Assembly (NCBI RefSeq): GCF_008704715.1
Contig: NZ_CP023689.1
Span: forward strand, 5,022,001-5,086,000
Reading direction: 5' to 3'
DNA length: 64,000 bases
DNA from: Streptomyces chartreusis
GTDB taxonomy: Bacteria; Actinomycetota; Actinomycetes; Streptomycetales; Streptomycetaceae
Part shown: positions 16,284 through 24,604 of the stretch, in pieces
Layout of the letters: the number at the start of each line of letters is the position of its first letter
Position numbering within the stretch: position 1 is the stretch's first letter
Translations under genes and position numbers: made by a program
The notes under the pieces: model-generated
Seen by the model: only the letters and a program-made list of their open reading frames with translations
Database searches by the model: none
What the model was told of the DNA's origin: nothing

Positions 16284-17216
16284 TCAGAACCGCCCGTCCT
16301 GGCAGCGCGCCACCCAGTCGGCCGCCGACACGAACGCCTCGTCCGACGTCCCGAGGCGCGGCTGCTCCGCGTCCCCGGGCTTGATGTCCGCACGCGGGTA
16401 CGAGCCCAGGAAGCGCACCTCCAGGCAGATCCGCTTGAGCCCCATCAGCGCCTCGGCCACCCGGCGGTCGGAGATGTGGCCCTCGGCGTCGATGCAGAAG
16501 CAGTAGTTGCCGATGCCCGCGCCGGTCGGCCGGGACTGGAGCAGCATCAGGTTGATGCCGCGCGTGGCGAACTCGCCCAGAAGATCACGCAGTCCACCGG
16601 GATGGTCGTCGCGCTGCCACAGCACGACGGACGTCTTGTCCGCACCGGACGGAGCGGCGGGCCGTGCGGGCCGGCCCACCAGCACGAACCGGGTCTGGGC
16701 GTTCTCCGCGTCGTGGATCCCGGTCTCCAGGGCCTCCAGGCCGTACAGCGCGGCGGCGAACTCACCGGCGAAGGCCGCGTCGTACTGGCCCTCCTGGACC
16801 AGACGGGCGGCGTCCGCGTTGGACGCGGCCGACTCCCAGTGGGCGTCGGGGAGGTTGTTCTTGAGCCAGTTGCGCACCTGGGGCTGGGCGGCCGGGTGCG
16901 CGGAGACCGTCTTGATGTCCGAGAGCTTCGTACCCGGCCTGACCAGCAACGCGAAGGTGATCGACAGCAGCACCTCGCGGTAGATCATCAGCGGCGCGCC
17001 CGCGACCAGCTCGTCGAGCGTGGTCGTGATGCCGCCCTCGACGGAGTTCTCGATCGGTACGAACGCGGCCTCGGCCTCGCCGACGCGCACCGCGTCCAGC
17101 GCGGACTGCACGGACACGTAGGGGATCAGTTCCCGGGTCGCGGCCTCGGGAAGCGTGCGCAGGGCGGCCTCGGTGAAGGTGCCCTCGGGGCCGAGATAGG
17201 CATAGCTCGCTGGCAT
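16284..17216 (-). CDS. pheA: Prephenate dehydratase
   Basis: A 310-residue monofunctional enzyme that converts prephenate to phenylpyruvate in phenylalanine synthesis. The N-terminal catalytic part begins YLGPEGTFTEAAL and includes PIENSVEGGITTTLD. The C-terminal ACT domain (about residues 205-290) contains LLQSRPTGAGIGNY, the usual site of allosteric control by phenylalanine. There is no fused chorismate mutase domain, as normal in Actinobacteria. The ATG 17216 start is directly at the conserved N-terminus. Confidence 0.95.
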   Translation of the reverse strand: MPASYAYLGPEGTFTEAALRTLPEAATRELIPYVSVQSALDAVRVGEAEAAFVPIENSVEGGITTTLDELVAGAPLMIYREVLLSITFALLVRPGTKLSDIKTVSAHPAAQPQVRNWLKNNLPDAHWESAASNADAARLVQEGQYDAAFAGEFAAALYGLEALETGIHDAENAQTRFVLVGRPARPAAPSGADKTSVVLWQRDDHPGGLRDLLGEFATRGINLMLLQSRPTGAGIGNYCFCIDAEGHISDRRVAEALMGLKRICLEVRFLGSYPRADIKPGDAEQPRLGTSDEAFVSAADWVARCQDGRF

Positions 17217-17283
17217 GACCTCACCCTAATGGGCCTAGTGAAACCCGGCGCACGCCTCTTGGCCCCGCGCCACCCCTGAGGGC

Positions 17284-17323
17284 GACCTCACTCTCGTACG
17301 ACCGACCTCGCTGTCGTACGACT
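17284..17323. repeat. 20-bp tandem repeat with TCGTACGA palindromes
   Basis: Copies at 17284-17303 and 17304-17323 are 17/20 identical, and each contains the palindrome TCGTACGA, 20 bp apart. The repeat lies in the gap between pheA and the DyP peroxidase gene, 30 bp beyond the latter's stop. Confidence 0.75.
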
Positions 17324-17352
17324 GTGCCGAACCCGTACGAGCCCCGGCGCCG

Positions 17353-18690
17353 TCAGCCCTCCAGCAGGCGCTGCCCCACGTACTCGCCCTCCGCCGCGCC
17401 GCCCGGCACCGCGAACAGGCCGCTGGACTCGTGGCGGATGTACTTCGACAGGGCGTCGCCCCGGTCGAGCTTGCGCTGGACGGTGACGAAGCCGCGCAGC
17501 GGGTCGGCCTGCCAGCACACGAAGAGCAGACCCGCGTCGGGCACGCCGTCCGCGCCGATGCCGTCGTGGTACGAGAACGGGCGCCGCAGCATCGCCGCCC
17601 CGCCGTTCTGGTCGGGCCGGGTGATACGGGCATGGGCGTTGATGGGGACGACCAGATTCCCCGCCTTGTCCGTCTTCTCCAGGTCCATCCCGGTCGTCTC
17701 GGTGCCGCCGGACAGCGGCGCCCCGTCGGACTTGCGGCGCCCGATGACCTGCTCCTGCGCCTTGACCGAGAGCTGCTCCCAGTCGTCGAGGAGCATCCGG
17801 ATACGGCGTACGACGGCGTAGGAGCCGTTCGCCATCCAGGCAGGGTCCTTCGAGCCGGACTGCGGCACGAAGATCCGCCGGTCGAAGTCGGCCTCGGCCG
17901 GCTTGGGATTGCGCGTGCCGTCCATCTGGCCCATCAGATTGCGGGCCGTCATCGGGGACGAGGTGGCACCCGGCGAGCGGTTGAAGCCGTTCATCTGCCA
18001 GCGCACCTTGGCGGCCCTGCCCGCGTCCTTCTGGATCGCGCGCAGGGCGTGGAAGGCGACCAACGCGTCATCGGCACCGATCTGCACCCACAGATCGCCG
18101 TTGCTGCGCGCCTTGTCGAGCCGGTCGGAGGAGAAGTCGGGCAGCGGGTCCAGGGCGACGGGCCGCTGCTTCTCCAGGCCGGTCCGCGCGAAGAAGCCGA
18201 AGCCGAAGCCGAAGGTGATCGTCAGCGACGAGGGTCCGGCGTCCAGGGCGACATCCGTGTCACCCTGCTGGGCCGCCTCGCCCGCCATCAGCCGCCGTGC
18301 CGTCTCCGACCAGCGGCGCAGCAACGCCGCCGCCTCCTTGCGGCCCGCGCCCGCCGCCAGGTCGAAGGCGACGAGGTGACCGCGTGCCTGGAGCCCCTGG
18401 AGGATGCCGGGCTGATGTTTCCCGTGAAACATCACCTGACCGGCCCCCAGCGAGGCGAGCGGCGTCGCCTCGGCGGGCCGGGCGGCGTACCCCACGGCCC
18501 CGCCCGCCGCGCCGAGCACCAGCCCGGTGGCACCGGCGGTGCCGAGCAGCCGCCGACGCGAGAGAACTCCCGCGCGGGAGGTGTCGTCGCCGGCGCCGCC
18601 ATTAAGTGGCACCTCGCCCTTGGACGCCGCCTCGGGCGCCGCCTTGGGCGTCCGCGGTGCGCGGGCCTCCGGAATGGACTGGTCAGCCAT
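17353..18690 (-). CDS. dtpA: Dye-decolourising peroxidase, Tat-exported (DtpA type)
   Basis: A 445-residue haem peroxidase with a twin-arginine signal (SRRRLLGTAG at about residues 45-55) followed by a hydrophobic stretch, so it is exported folded. The DyP hallmark GXXDG is seen as GQMDG near residue 252. In Streptomyces lividans the equivalent protein in the same cluster supports copper insertion into the radical oxidase GlxA; I transfer that role by synteny. It is the last gene of the cluster ycnI-sco-PCuAC-copCD-dtpA and starts eight bases after copCD. A parS-like site lies inside the coding region. Confidence 0.88.
   Translation of the reverse strand: MADQSIPEARAPRTPKAAPEAASKGEVPLNGGAGDDTSRAGVLSRRRLLGTAGATGLVLGAAGGAVGYAARPAEATPLASLGAGQVMFHGKHQPGILQGLQARGHLVAFDLAAGAGRKEAAALLRRWSETARRLMAGEAAQQGDTDVALDAGPSSLTITFGFGFGFFARTGLEKQRPVALDPLPDFSSDRLDKARSNGDLWVQIGADDALVAFHALRAIQKDAGRAAKVRWQMNGFNRSPGATSSPMTARNLMGQMDGTRNPKPAEADFDRRIFVPQSGSKDPAWMANGSYAVVRRIRMLLDDWEQLSVKAQEQVIGRRKSDGAPLSGGTETTGMDLEKTDKAGNLVVPINAHARITRPDQNGGAAMLRRPFSYHDGIGADGVPDAGLLFVCWQADPLRGFVTVQRKLDRGDALSKYIRHESSGLFAVPGGAAEGEYVGQRLLEG
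18416..18431. other. parS: parS-like site inside dtpA (one mismatch)
   Basis: TGTTTCCCGTGAAACA differs at one base from the 16-bp ParB consensus palindrome (C for A at position 7). It encodes part of the segment MFHGKH of the peroxidase, so it is compatible with the reading frame. Confidence 0.75.
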
Positions 18691-18698
18691 GGTGAAGG

Positions 18699-20753
18699 TC
18701 AGCCGATCTGCGCGTTCTTGGAGACGGTGGTCTGGTCGATGTCGGAGGTCCGCACGGTCACGGAGACCTTCCACTCACCGGCCATGGGGATCTGCACCCC
18801 GCTCGCCGACCAGTGTCCGGTGGTGATGTGGTCCGGGACGACCGGCAGCGGCCCGATGTCCTGGGACTCAAGGGTGAAGGCGACCTTCACCTCGGGGATG
18901 TCGAAGGCACGGCCGTTGGGCCGCTGCACGTACACATGCATCTCGTTGCCGCCCACGCGCGCGGGGTCGAGGTCGACCCGTACGACGCCCTTGCCGTCCT
19001 CGCCGCCGGTGTCGAAGGACATGTCCAGGGTCAGCGCCCCCGCCGACGACGCGTCCGCCGCCGAGGCCGAGGTGGCGGCCTTGGCCTCCTCCTCCGTACG
19101 GCCCGGCTCGGTCGACGTCAGCATGGTGGTGACGGCGAGCAGGACGACGGCGACACCCGCCTCGGCGAGCACCGAGCGGCGCAGTCCGAACCGGTTCGGG
19201 TCGGCGTCGCGCCGCTCCTTGCGCCGTGCCGTGTCGATCGCGGCCCGCTGCCGGGCGAGCTGGGCGGCCCGCTCGGATTCGCCGTCCGCCTTGTCGGACC
19301 CGGCGGCGCCCTTCTTGCCGGAAGCCGCGGCGCCCTTCCCGGCAGAGGCCGAGGCAGAGGCGGAGCCGGAGCCGGAACCCGAGGCACCCGCACGCGCGGG
19401 CTCCTTCTCGTCGGCGTCGGCGTCGGCGTCGGCGTCGGTCTCGGCGTCAGTGTCGGTGTCGGCGTCAGTGTCGGTGTCGGCGACCGCGACCGGGTCGGAC
19501 TCCTCCCGCGGCTTCACCACGACGGCCTCGGCCAGCCGCCCGGTCCACCGCCGCGAGACCCACGCGATCCCCACCAGCACGGCGACGAGCCCGATCTTGA
19601 CCAGCAGCAGCTGCCCGTACCGCGTGTCGGTGAACGCCGTCCACGAACCGAGCTGACGCCACGACTGGTAGATCCCGGTCGCGACCAGCGCGAGCACGCT
19701 GCCGAACGCCAGGCGCGAGAACCGGCGTACGGCCAAGGCGTCGACCGGGGTGTCCGCGGGCGCCCGGTAGAGGGCGACGAGCAGCGCGGCCAGCCCGCCG
19801 AGCCAGCCCGCGACGGCCAGCAGATGGATGATGTCGACCGGCATCGCGATGCCCGCCTGGAGCCCGGTCGAGGCGTGCTCGGACATCGCCCAGCTCGCCG
19901 CGAGCCCCGCCGACACCACGACCCCGCCGACGGCGAGCCCGAAGGTCAGGTCCCGCTTCTCCTCGTCCTCGCGCTTCTCGTACGCCCCGAACAGCACCGC
20001 GATGAACAGCGCCGCCGCGGCGAGCAGCAGCAGGCGGGACACCAGTGCCGCACCGGTCTTGGTCTGGAGCACCTGCCCGAGCAGGTCCAGGTCGAAGACG
20101 TCGCCGACCTTGCCGCTGCCGGTGTACGAGCCGCGCAGGAGCAGCAGTCCGAGCGTGGCGGCGGTCAGCGCCAGCCAGCCGGCGACGGTGAGCCGCTGGA
20201 GCGCCCGCACGCCCGCCCCGCGCTGCCAGCAGGCGAGCACGAAGGCGGCGCCGCCGACCATGACGATGAAGCCGGCGTACGACACGTACCGCCCGAAGCC
20301 GTAGAGCGTGCCGACGACTCCGCCGCCCGCGGTCTGCCCGGAGACGGAGACGGTGGTCTGGGAGGGCGCGCCGATGGAGAAGGTGTAGGCGCCTGCGACG
20401 GGATGGCTGTCCTCGGACACCACCTGGTAGGTGACGGTGTACGTGCCGTCGGGCAGGCCGCCGTGGAGCTTCACGGCGTACGTCGTGCCGGTGAGGTTGG
20501 CCGGGTCGCCGCGGTCGACGCGCTTGCCCTTGGGGTCGAGCACCCGCAGGGAGTCGCCGGACAGGGCGACCTTCTCGGAGAAGGTCAGTGACACCTGCGT
20601 CGGGGCCTTGTCGACCACCGCGCCCTGCTGCGGGGCGCTGCCGGTCACCGCGGCGTGCGCGGAGACCGGCCCGGCACCGGCGAAGAGCAGGCCGGTGGCG
20701 GCCAGGAGCAGCAGCACCAACGTCCGGACGCGGGGTGCGATGGTCTGGGTCAA
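18699..20753 (-). CDS. CopC-CopD fusion, copper import/handling membrane protein
   Basis: A 684-residue protein. A signal peptide ending in VSAHA gives a mature N-terminus starting with His, the CopC copper ligand, and the CopC domain runs to about residue 125. About eight CopD membrane helices fill residues 150-410. There follows an unusual linker of alternating Asp with Thr, Ala or Glu (about 25 residues), a Ser/Ala/Gly/Lys stretch, a further membrane helix (AGVAVVLLAVTTML) and an extracytoplasmic beta-rich C-terminal domain. The family moves copper across or at the membrane. TTG 20753 is the start, with GAGGGAGAG placed six bases before it. Confidence 0.85.
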   Translation of the reverse strand: MTQTIAPRVRTLVLLLLAATGLLFAGAGPVSAHAAVTGSAPQQGAVVDKAPTQVSLTFSEKVALSGDSLRVLDPKGKRVDRGDPANLTGTTYAVKLHGGLPDGTYTVTYQVVSEDSHPVAGAYTFSIGAPSQTTVSVSGQTAGGGVVGTLYGFGRYVSYAGFIVMVGGAAFVLACWQRGAGVRALQRLTVAGWLALTAATLGLLLLRGSYTGSGKVGDVFDLDLLGQVLQTKTGAALVSRLLLLAAAALFIAVLFGAYEKREDEEKRDLTFGLAVGGVVVSAGLAASWAMSEHASTGLQAGIAMPVDIIHLLAVAGWLGGLAALLVALYRAPADTPVDALAVRRFSRLAFGSVLALVATGIYQSWRQLGSWTAFTDTRYGQLLLVKIGLVAVLVGIAWVSRRWTGRLAEAVVVKPREESDPVAVADTDTDADTDTDAETDADADADADEKEPARAGASGSGSGSASASASAGKGAAASGKKGAAGSDKADGESERAAQLARQRAAIDTARRKERRDADPNRFGLRRSVLAEAGVAVVLLAVTTMLTSTEPGRTEEEAKAATSASAADASSAGALTLDMSFDTGGEDGKGVVRVDLDPARVGGNEMHVYVQRPNGRAFDIPEVKVAFTLESQDIGPLPVVPDHITTGHWSASGVQIPMAGEWKVSVTVRTSDIDQTTVSKNAQIG

Positions 20754-20766
20754 GGCGATCTCTCCC

Positions 20767-21222
20767 TCAGTGTCCGGTCTTCGGGTTGTACGTCGCCGAC
20801 TTCACCGGCATCTTGACCGTGACGGTGCCGGACTCGGTGAAGTGGAGCTTCACGGTCACCGTCTCGCCCTGCATCGGCTTTCGCTTCAGCTTCTCGAACA
20901 TCAGATGGTTTCCGCCGCTCTTGAACACGAGTTGACCGTGTGCGGGGACGGGAAGGTCCTTCGCCTCCTGCATCGAGGAGTCGACGGTCTCGTGGGCGGT
21001 CACGTCACCGACGTCGCTGGTCACGGACGTCAACTTGTCCTTCGTACCGCCCTTGTTGATGACCGTCAGATAGCCGGCCGCCATGGACTCGGAGACGGGC
21101 TGCGGCATGTAGGCGCCGCTGACCGACACCTCGGCCGCGGAGTCCTTGCCGTCCTCGGAGCCGCAGCCCGCGAGGACGAGGGCCCCGGTCAGTACCGCGA
21201 CGGGCGCCACGACACGCCTCAC
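20767..21222 (-). CDS. PCu(A)C-type copper chaperone lipoprotein
   Basis: A 151-residue lipoprotein with lipobox LAGC. The Cu(I) motif of the family (H-x-n-M, then H-x-M) is visible as HETVDSSM and NHLMF. It binds Cu(I) outside the membrane and hands it to the CuA centre of cytochrome oxidase or to Sco. The S. lividans counterpart is called ECuC. GTG 21222 overlaps the stop of sco (GTGA), so the two partner proteins are translationally coupled. Confidence 0.88.
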   Translation of the reverse strand: MRRVVAPVAVLTGALVLAGCGSEDGKDSAAEVSVSGAYMPQPVSESMAAGYLTVINKGGTKDKLTSVTSDVGDVTAHETVDSSMQEAKDLPVPAHGQLVFKSGGNHLMFEKLKRKPMQGETVTVKLHFTESGTVTVKMPVKSATYNPKTGH

Positions 21223-21872
21223 GGCTTCTCACCCTTGATCAGCTTGGGGAGGTCCTTGGTGTAGTCGTCGACGCTCGCGTCCTCGGTGTAGAGGACGTAT
21301 CCGGCGTCGGTCTTCGGCGAGAAGGCCACGACCTGGGTGCCGTGGGTGGAGACCGTCTTGCCGTTCTTGTCCTTGTGCGGCGCCTCGATGGAGATGCCGA
21401 GGGTGCGGGCGCCGGCCTGGATGGTGGCGAAGTCGCCGGTCAGGCCCACGACCTGGGAGTCGATGCCCTTGAGCCACTTGCCGAGCGCGGGAGCGGTGTC
21501 GCGCTCCGGGTCGGTGGTGACGAACACGACGTTCAGCTCGTCCTGCTCGGCTTTGGGCAGCTGCTTCTTGGCGACGGCGATGTTGTTCATCGTCAGCGGG
21601 CAGACGTCAGGGCAGTTGGTGTAGCCGAAGTAGATCAGCGTCGGCTTGCCCTGGGTCTCCTTGCGGAGGTCGTACTTCTTGCCGTTGGTGTCGGTGAGGA
21701 CCAGGTCCGGCTTCTCGAACGGCTTGTCGAGGACGATGGCCGCCCTGTCCGAGCCGGGTTCCTCGGAGACCACGGTCACGGGCGAGGCGTCGTCGTCGCC
21801 GTTGCCGCAGGCGGTCAGGGTCAGGGTCGCGGCGGCGAGCAGGGCGGCCGCGGCGATGGTCTTCTTACGCAT
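21219..21872 (-). CDS. sco: Sco1/SenC-family copper chaperone lipoprotein
   Basis: A 217-residue lipoprotein (lipobox LTAC) with a thioredoxin-like fold. The copper site is complete: CPDVCP (C-x3-C) and a distal histidine in STHGTQ. It metallates the CuA site of cytochrome c oxidase subunit II, working with the PCu(A)C protein encoded next. The start region is odd: a 19-bp tandem duplication repeats the first codons, so a second ATG at 21891 opens an eight-codon frame that overlaps the true start. Confidence 0.9.
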   Translation of the reverse strand: MRKKTIAAAALLAAATLTLTACGNGDDDASPVTVVSEEPGSDRAAIVLDKPFEKPDLVLTDTNGKKYDLRKETQGKPTLIYFGYTNCPDVCPLTMNNIAVAKKQLPKAEQDELNVVFVTTDPERDTAPALGKWLKGIDSQVVGLTGDFATIQAGARTLGISIEAPHKDKNGKTVSTHGTQVVAFSPKTDAGYVLYTEDASVDDYTKDLPKLIKGEKP

Positions 21873-21891
21873 GCCAGGTCTTCTTACGCAT
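21865..21891 (-). repeat. Start-codon duplication making an 8-codon upstream frame
   Basis: On the minus strand ATGCGTAAGAAGACC occurs twice, 19 bp apart (starts 21891 and 21872). The upstream copy reads MRKKTWHA then stop at 21865. The first copy's AAGAAG also supplies the only purine-rich sequence before the real start. Confidence 0.8.
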
Positions 21892-21931
21892 AGAAAAATG
21901 TCCTAGTTGTTCAAGTCGGCCCGTGGGCGGG

Positions 21932-21973
21932 GGCTCCGGCGCGCACCAGGGGTGCCCGGTGCGCGCCGGAGCC
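21932..21973 (-). terminator. Strong hairpin between ycnI and sco
   Basis: A perfect 16-bp inverted repeat (21932-21947 and 21958-21973) with a ten-base loop lies just after the ycnI stop. It probably terminates or attenuates ycnI transcription, so sco may need its own promoter or read-through. Confidence 0.75.
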
Positions 21974-21983
21974 GGAAGGGCCG

Positions 21984-22721
21984 TCAGGCGTCGGTGCGCC
22001 GACGGCCGGCGAGCACGCCGTACGCCACGCCCAGCGCGCCGACGACGATGCCGACGACACCGAGGACGCGGGCGGTGGTGTCACTGCTGTCGGCGGGCTC
22101 GGCGGCCTCGGTCTTCGCGGCGGCCGCCTCGGCGTCGTCGGAGTCGGAGGCCTTGTCGGCGGCGGAGGAGCCGTGGTGGCCCTCCTCGGCGGCGGACAGC
22201 GCGAGCACCGGAGCCGGGTTCTCGGGCTCCTCCTGGCCCTCCTGCGGGACCTCGATCCAGCGCACGACCTCCTTGTTGGAGTACGTCTGGATCGCCTTGA
22301 AGGCGAGTTCGTCGGTGTCCTCGGGAAGCTGGCCGATGGAGACCGGGAACTTCTGGAAGAAGCCTTCCTTGATGCCCTCGCCGGTGGCGGTCCAGGTGAT
22401 CTTGGAGACCGCCTCGGAGATCTTCTCGCCGTGCATCTCGATGGGCTTGTCGAGCTTGGACTTGACGACCTTGACGTCCCAGCCGTCGATCGCTTCCGGC
22501 ATCGCGGAGGCCAGCGGGTGGTCGGTCGGGAAGCTGACCTCGAGCTTGGTGGTCCTGGCGTTGTCGCGCTCGTTGGGCACCTTGAAGTCGACGACCGCGT
22601 AACCGCCCTTGGCGGCGGTGCCCTCGGGCTGCACGCTGACGTGGGCGAAGGCGGGCACGGACAGGGCGAGAACGGCCGTGCCGGCGAGGGCGCCTGCGGC
22701 GGCGATACGAGAGGCCTTCAT
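21984..22721 (-). CDS. ycnI: YcnI-family copper-binding membrane-anchored protein
   Basis: A 245-residue exported protein. The signal peptide ends at FAHVSV, leaving an N-terminal His that is the copper ligand of the DUF1775/YcnI family. The YcnI domain spans about residues 28-165. An acidic Ala-rich stretch and a C-terminal membrane helix (ARVLGVVGIVVGALGVAYGVL) followed by RRR anchor it. In Bacillus, ycnI belongs to a copper-acquisition operon with a CopCD-like protein, matching the context here. ATG 22721 has GGAG at proper spacing. Confidence 0.88.
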   Translation of the reverse strand: MKASRIAAAGALAGTAVLALSVPAFAHVSVQPEGTAAKGGYAVVDFKVPNERDNARTTKLEVSFPTDHPLASAMPEAIDGWDVKVVKSKLDKPIEMHGEKISEAVSKITWTATGEGIKEGFFQKFPVSIGQLPEDTDELAFKAIQTYSNKEVVRWIEVPQEGQEEPENPAPVLALSAAEEGHHGSSAADKASDSDDAEAAAAKTEAAEPADSSDTTARVLGVVGIVVGALGVAYGVLAGRRRTDA

Positions 22722-22882
22722 GCGATGCACTCCACTGTGAGTGAGATTCGGGTTCCGGTGGTGAAGAGGAGTACGCGCGCGTGGTGGTGCCCGATCAGCG
22801 GGAAAGCCGGGAAGTCCGGCGGCAGGAGATCCCTGGACCGGGAACTCGCGCACGCACGCGTGCCGCACGACGGCGGCCTCTG

Positions 22883-22937
22883 GAGCCCACGGAAGTGAAA
22901 GCACACTCCAGGGAAGGGGAGTGAGCCCACGGAGGTG
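22883..22937. repeat. 15-bp direct repeats upstream of ycnI
   Basis: GAGCCCACGGAAGTG (22883-22897) and GAGCCCACGGAGGTG (22923-22937) are 40 bp apart, about four helical turns, in the gap upstream of ycnI. They could be regulator half-sites; no known copper-regulator box is recognised. Confidence 0.5.
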
Positions 22938-22956
22938 GAGCGAAGGTCGCGTCGTG

Positions 22957-23796
22957 TCAGGCGGCGAGGGCGAGCACGTCGGCCGGCGGGCCGCGCCTGA
23001 TCACCGTGTGCTGGAGAGCGGCGGTGCGTGGCGCGCGGCGCGCGGGGGACTCGGTGCGCAGGAAGCGCGGGCCCGCCTCGGGTGCGCCCGGGAGCCCGGC
23101 ACGCAGGGCGCGCACCAGAGCGAGCGCCCCGCGCAGGGAACGTACGAAAGCCCCCTCGGCGACCGAGTGCGCCGACAGGGCGGACATCTCGACTATCCGC
23201 AGCAGGGCCAGGTCTCCGCGCCGCAGCAGCCATCCGGCGACGACCGCCGCGAGTACGTGGGCGAGCACCATCGGAAGGGACGGCAGCAGGGAGGTGCTGA
23301 GGCCGGTGCCGCCGGCCGCGGACATGCCGTCCGCGGACGCGTGCGAGGCATGCGCCCCCGTGGCCGGGCCGATCCGCGCGTCGGTGAGGATCCGCTGGGC
23401 CTGGGCGGGGCTGATGGCCGCCGCGGCGGTGCCGCACACGAGCCGCGCGGCTCGCGCGACGAGCGCGGCGTCGGACATGGAGCCGGACCCGGAGGCCGCG
23501 GACGGCGCGCTCACCGTCACATGCTGACCCAGCCCGAACAGCGTGTGCAGCACGGTCTGGCCGACCGCGAGCAGCGCCGCGATGCCCGGCAGCGAGCGCT
23601 CACGCCCCGCGAACGGCAGGGCCACGACCAGGACTCCGAGGAACCCGGCGCCCAGCGTCCACATCGGAATCGTGGCGCAGGAGCCGAGCACGTGCCCGAC
23701 CCCGGCCAGCACGACGCAGACCGCGGCGAACACCGCGGCCCGCAGGACCCGGAGATCGCTTCCGGACCGCGCCGTGCGCGCGTGGGGGGCAGTCAT
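22957..23796 (-). CDS. Multi-pass membrane protein of unknown function
   Basis: A 279-residue protein with about five hydrophobic segments (for example LRAAVFAAVCVVLAGVGHVL, WTLGAGFLGVLVVALPFAG and PMVLAHVLAAVVAGWLL) separated by an external-looking loop rich in His, Ala, Ser and Met (HASHASADGMSAAGG). It is immediately upstream of ycnI on the same strand, and the His/Met-rich loop would suit copper handling, but that is inference. I do not recognise a characterised family. Confidence 0.7.
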   Translation of the reverse strand: MTAPHARTARSGSDLRVLRAAVFAAVCVVLAGVGHVLGSCATIPMWTLGAGFLGVLVVALPFAGRERSLPGIAALLAVGQTVLHTLFGLGQHVTVSAPSAASGSGSMSDAALVARAARLVCGTAAAAISPAQAQRILTDARIGPATGAHASHASADGMSAAGGTGLSTSLLPSLPMVLAHVLAAVVAGWLLRRGDLALLRIVEMSALSAHSVAEGAFVRSLRGALALVRALRAGLPGAPEAGPRFLRTESPARRAPRTAALQHTVIRRGPPADVLALAA

Positions 23797-24065
23797 GGCG
23801 GGCTCATCATCGCACTGGCCTTATGACCGCCATACGGCAGGTCCGCAAGATGAGGTACGGGCGGTTGGGGAGGAACGAGAAGTACGGGGTATACGGGCCC
23901 GTAGAAACCGGAAGATCACCTTCTGGTGTGGGCCGCCAACACATACACCGATTCCGGCGTGGGCGCATCGACCATATGGGCGGCATCACGTCAAGGATGT
24001 GCTTACAGCCGGGCACTCGCGGCAATACGTAACGGTATGTCGAGCCGCGGCCAGGAGGCTGGAGC

Positions 24066-24512
24066 ATGAGCATCTGGTGGTCACTCCATTTGCGCCGTGA
24101 AGCCGCGAGCGTTCCCCTCGCCCGGCGTCTGCTGCTCGGAACCATGGAGACGGCGGGCGTGGACCCCGACATCTCGTACGACCTCTCCGTCGCCCTCAGC
24201 GAGGCCTGCGCCAACGCCGTGGAGCACGGCGGCGTGACGTCCGACGGCTCCCCGCAGGCGTACCGCGTCACGGCCTATCTGGACGGCGAGAAGTGCCACA
24301 TCGAGGTCACCGACTCGGGCCCCGGCTTCACCGCGCCCCATCGCGCCCCGCGCCTGGCGTCCTTCGACGCCGAGGACGGCAGGGGGCTGTGCCTCATCAA
24401 CGAGCTCGCCGACCACGTCCAGATCGGCAACAAGCCGGACCGGGGCGGCGCGGTGGTGAGCTTCGACAAGATCCTCAAGTGGCGCAAGGACGCTCCGCTG
24501 ATGGCGGTGTAG
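24066..24512 (+). CDS. Anti-sigma-factor-type ATPase (RsbW-like HATPase)
   Basis: A 148-residue single-domain GHKL ATPase. The N-box is LSEACANAVEHG, G1 is DSGPGF and G2 is DGRGLCLI, so ATP binding should be intact. The family are serine kinases of anti-sigma-factor antagonists and bind sigma-B-type sigma factors. No antagonist or sigma gene is adjacent, so its partners are elsewhere. CAGGAGG before ATG 24066 supports the start. Confidence 0.82.
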   Translation: MSIWWSLHLRREAASVPLARRLLLGTMETAGVDPDISYDLSVALSEACANAVEHGGVTSDGSPQAYRVTAYLDGEKCHIEVTDSGPGFTAPHRAPRLASFDAEDGRGLCLINELADHVQIGNKPDRGGAVVSFDKILKWRKDAPLMAV

Positions 24513-24604
24513 CACCGGCGGCGCCCCTCTGCTCCCCGGCACTCACAGCCGTCGCACAGCGCCGCCCCACGCCCTTGACGGGTGGTGTCCCTAACTTCCT
24601 GGCC

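Noticed and set aside
17227..17240. GTGAAAC at 17239 as a third parS site
   Set aside because: Only one half of the palindrome matches; the other half is unrelated.
19411..19485. 6-bp periodic repeat as a CRISPR or satellite array
   Set aside because: It is in frame within the CopC-CopD fusion and encodes an acidic linker; no spacers exist.
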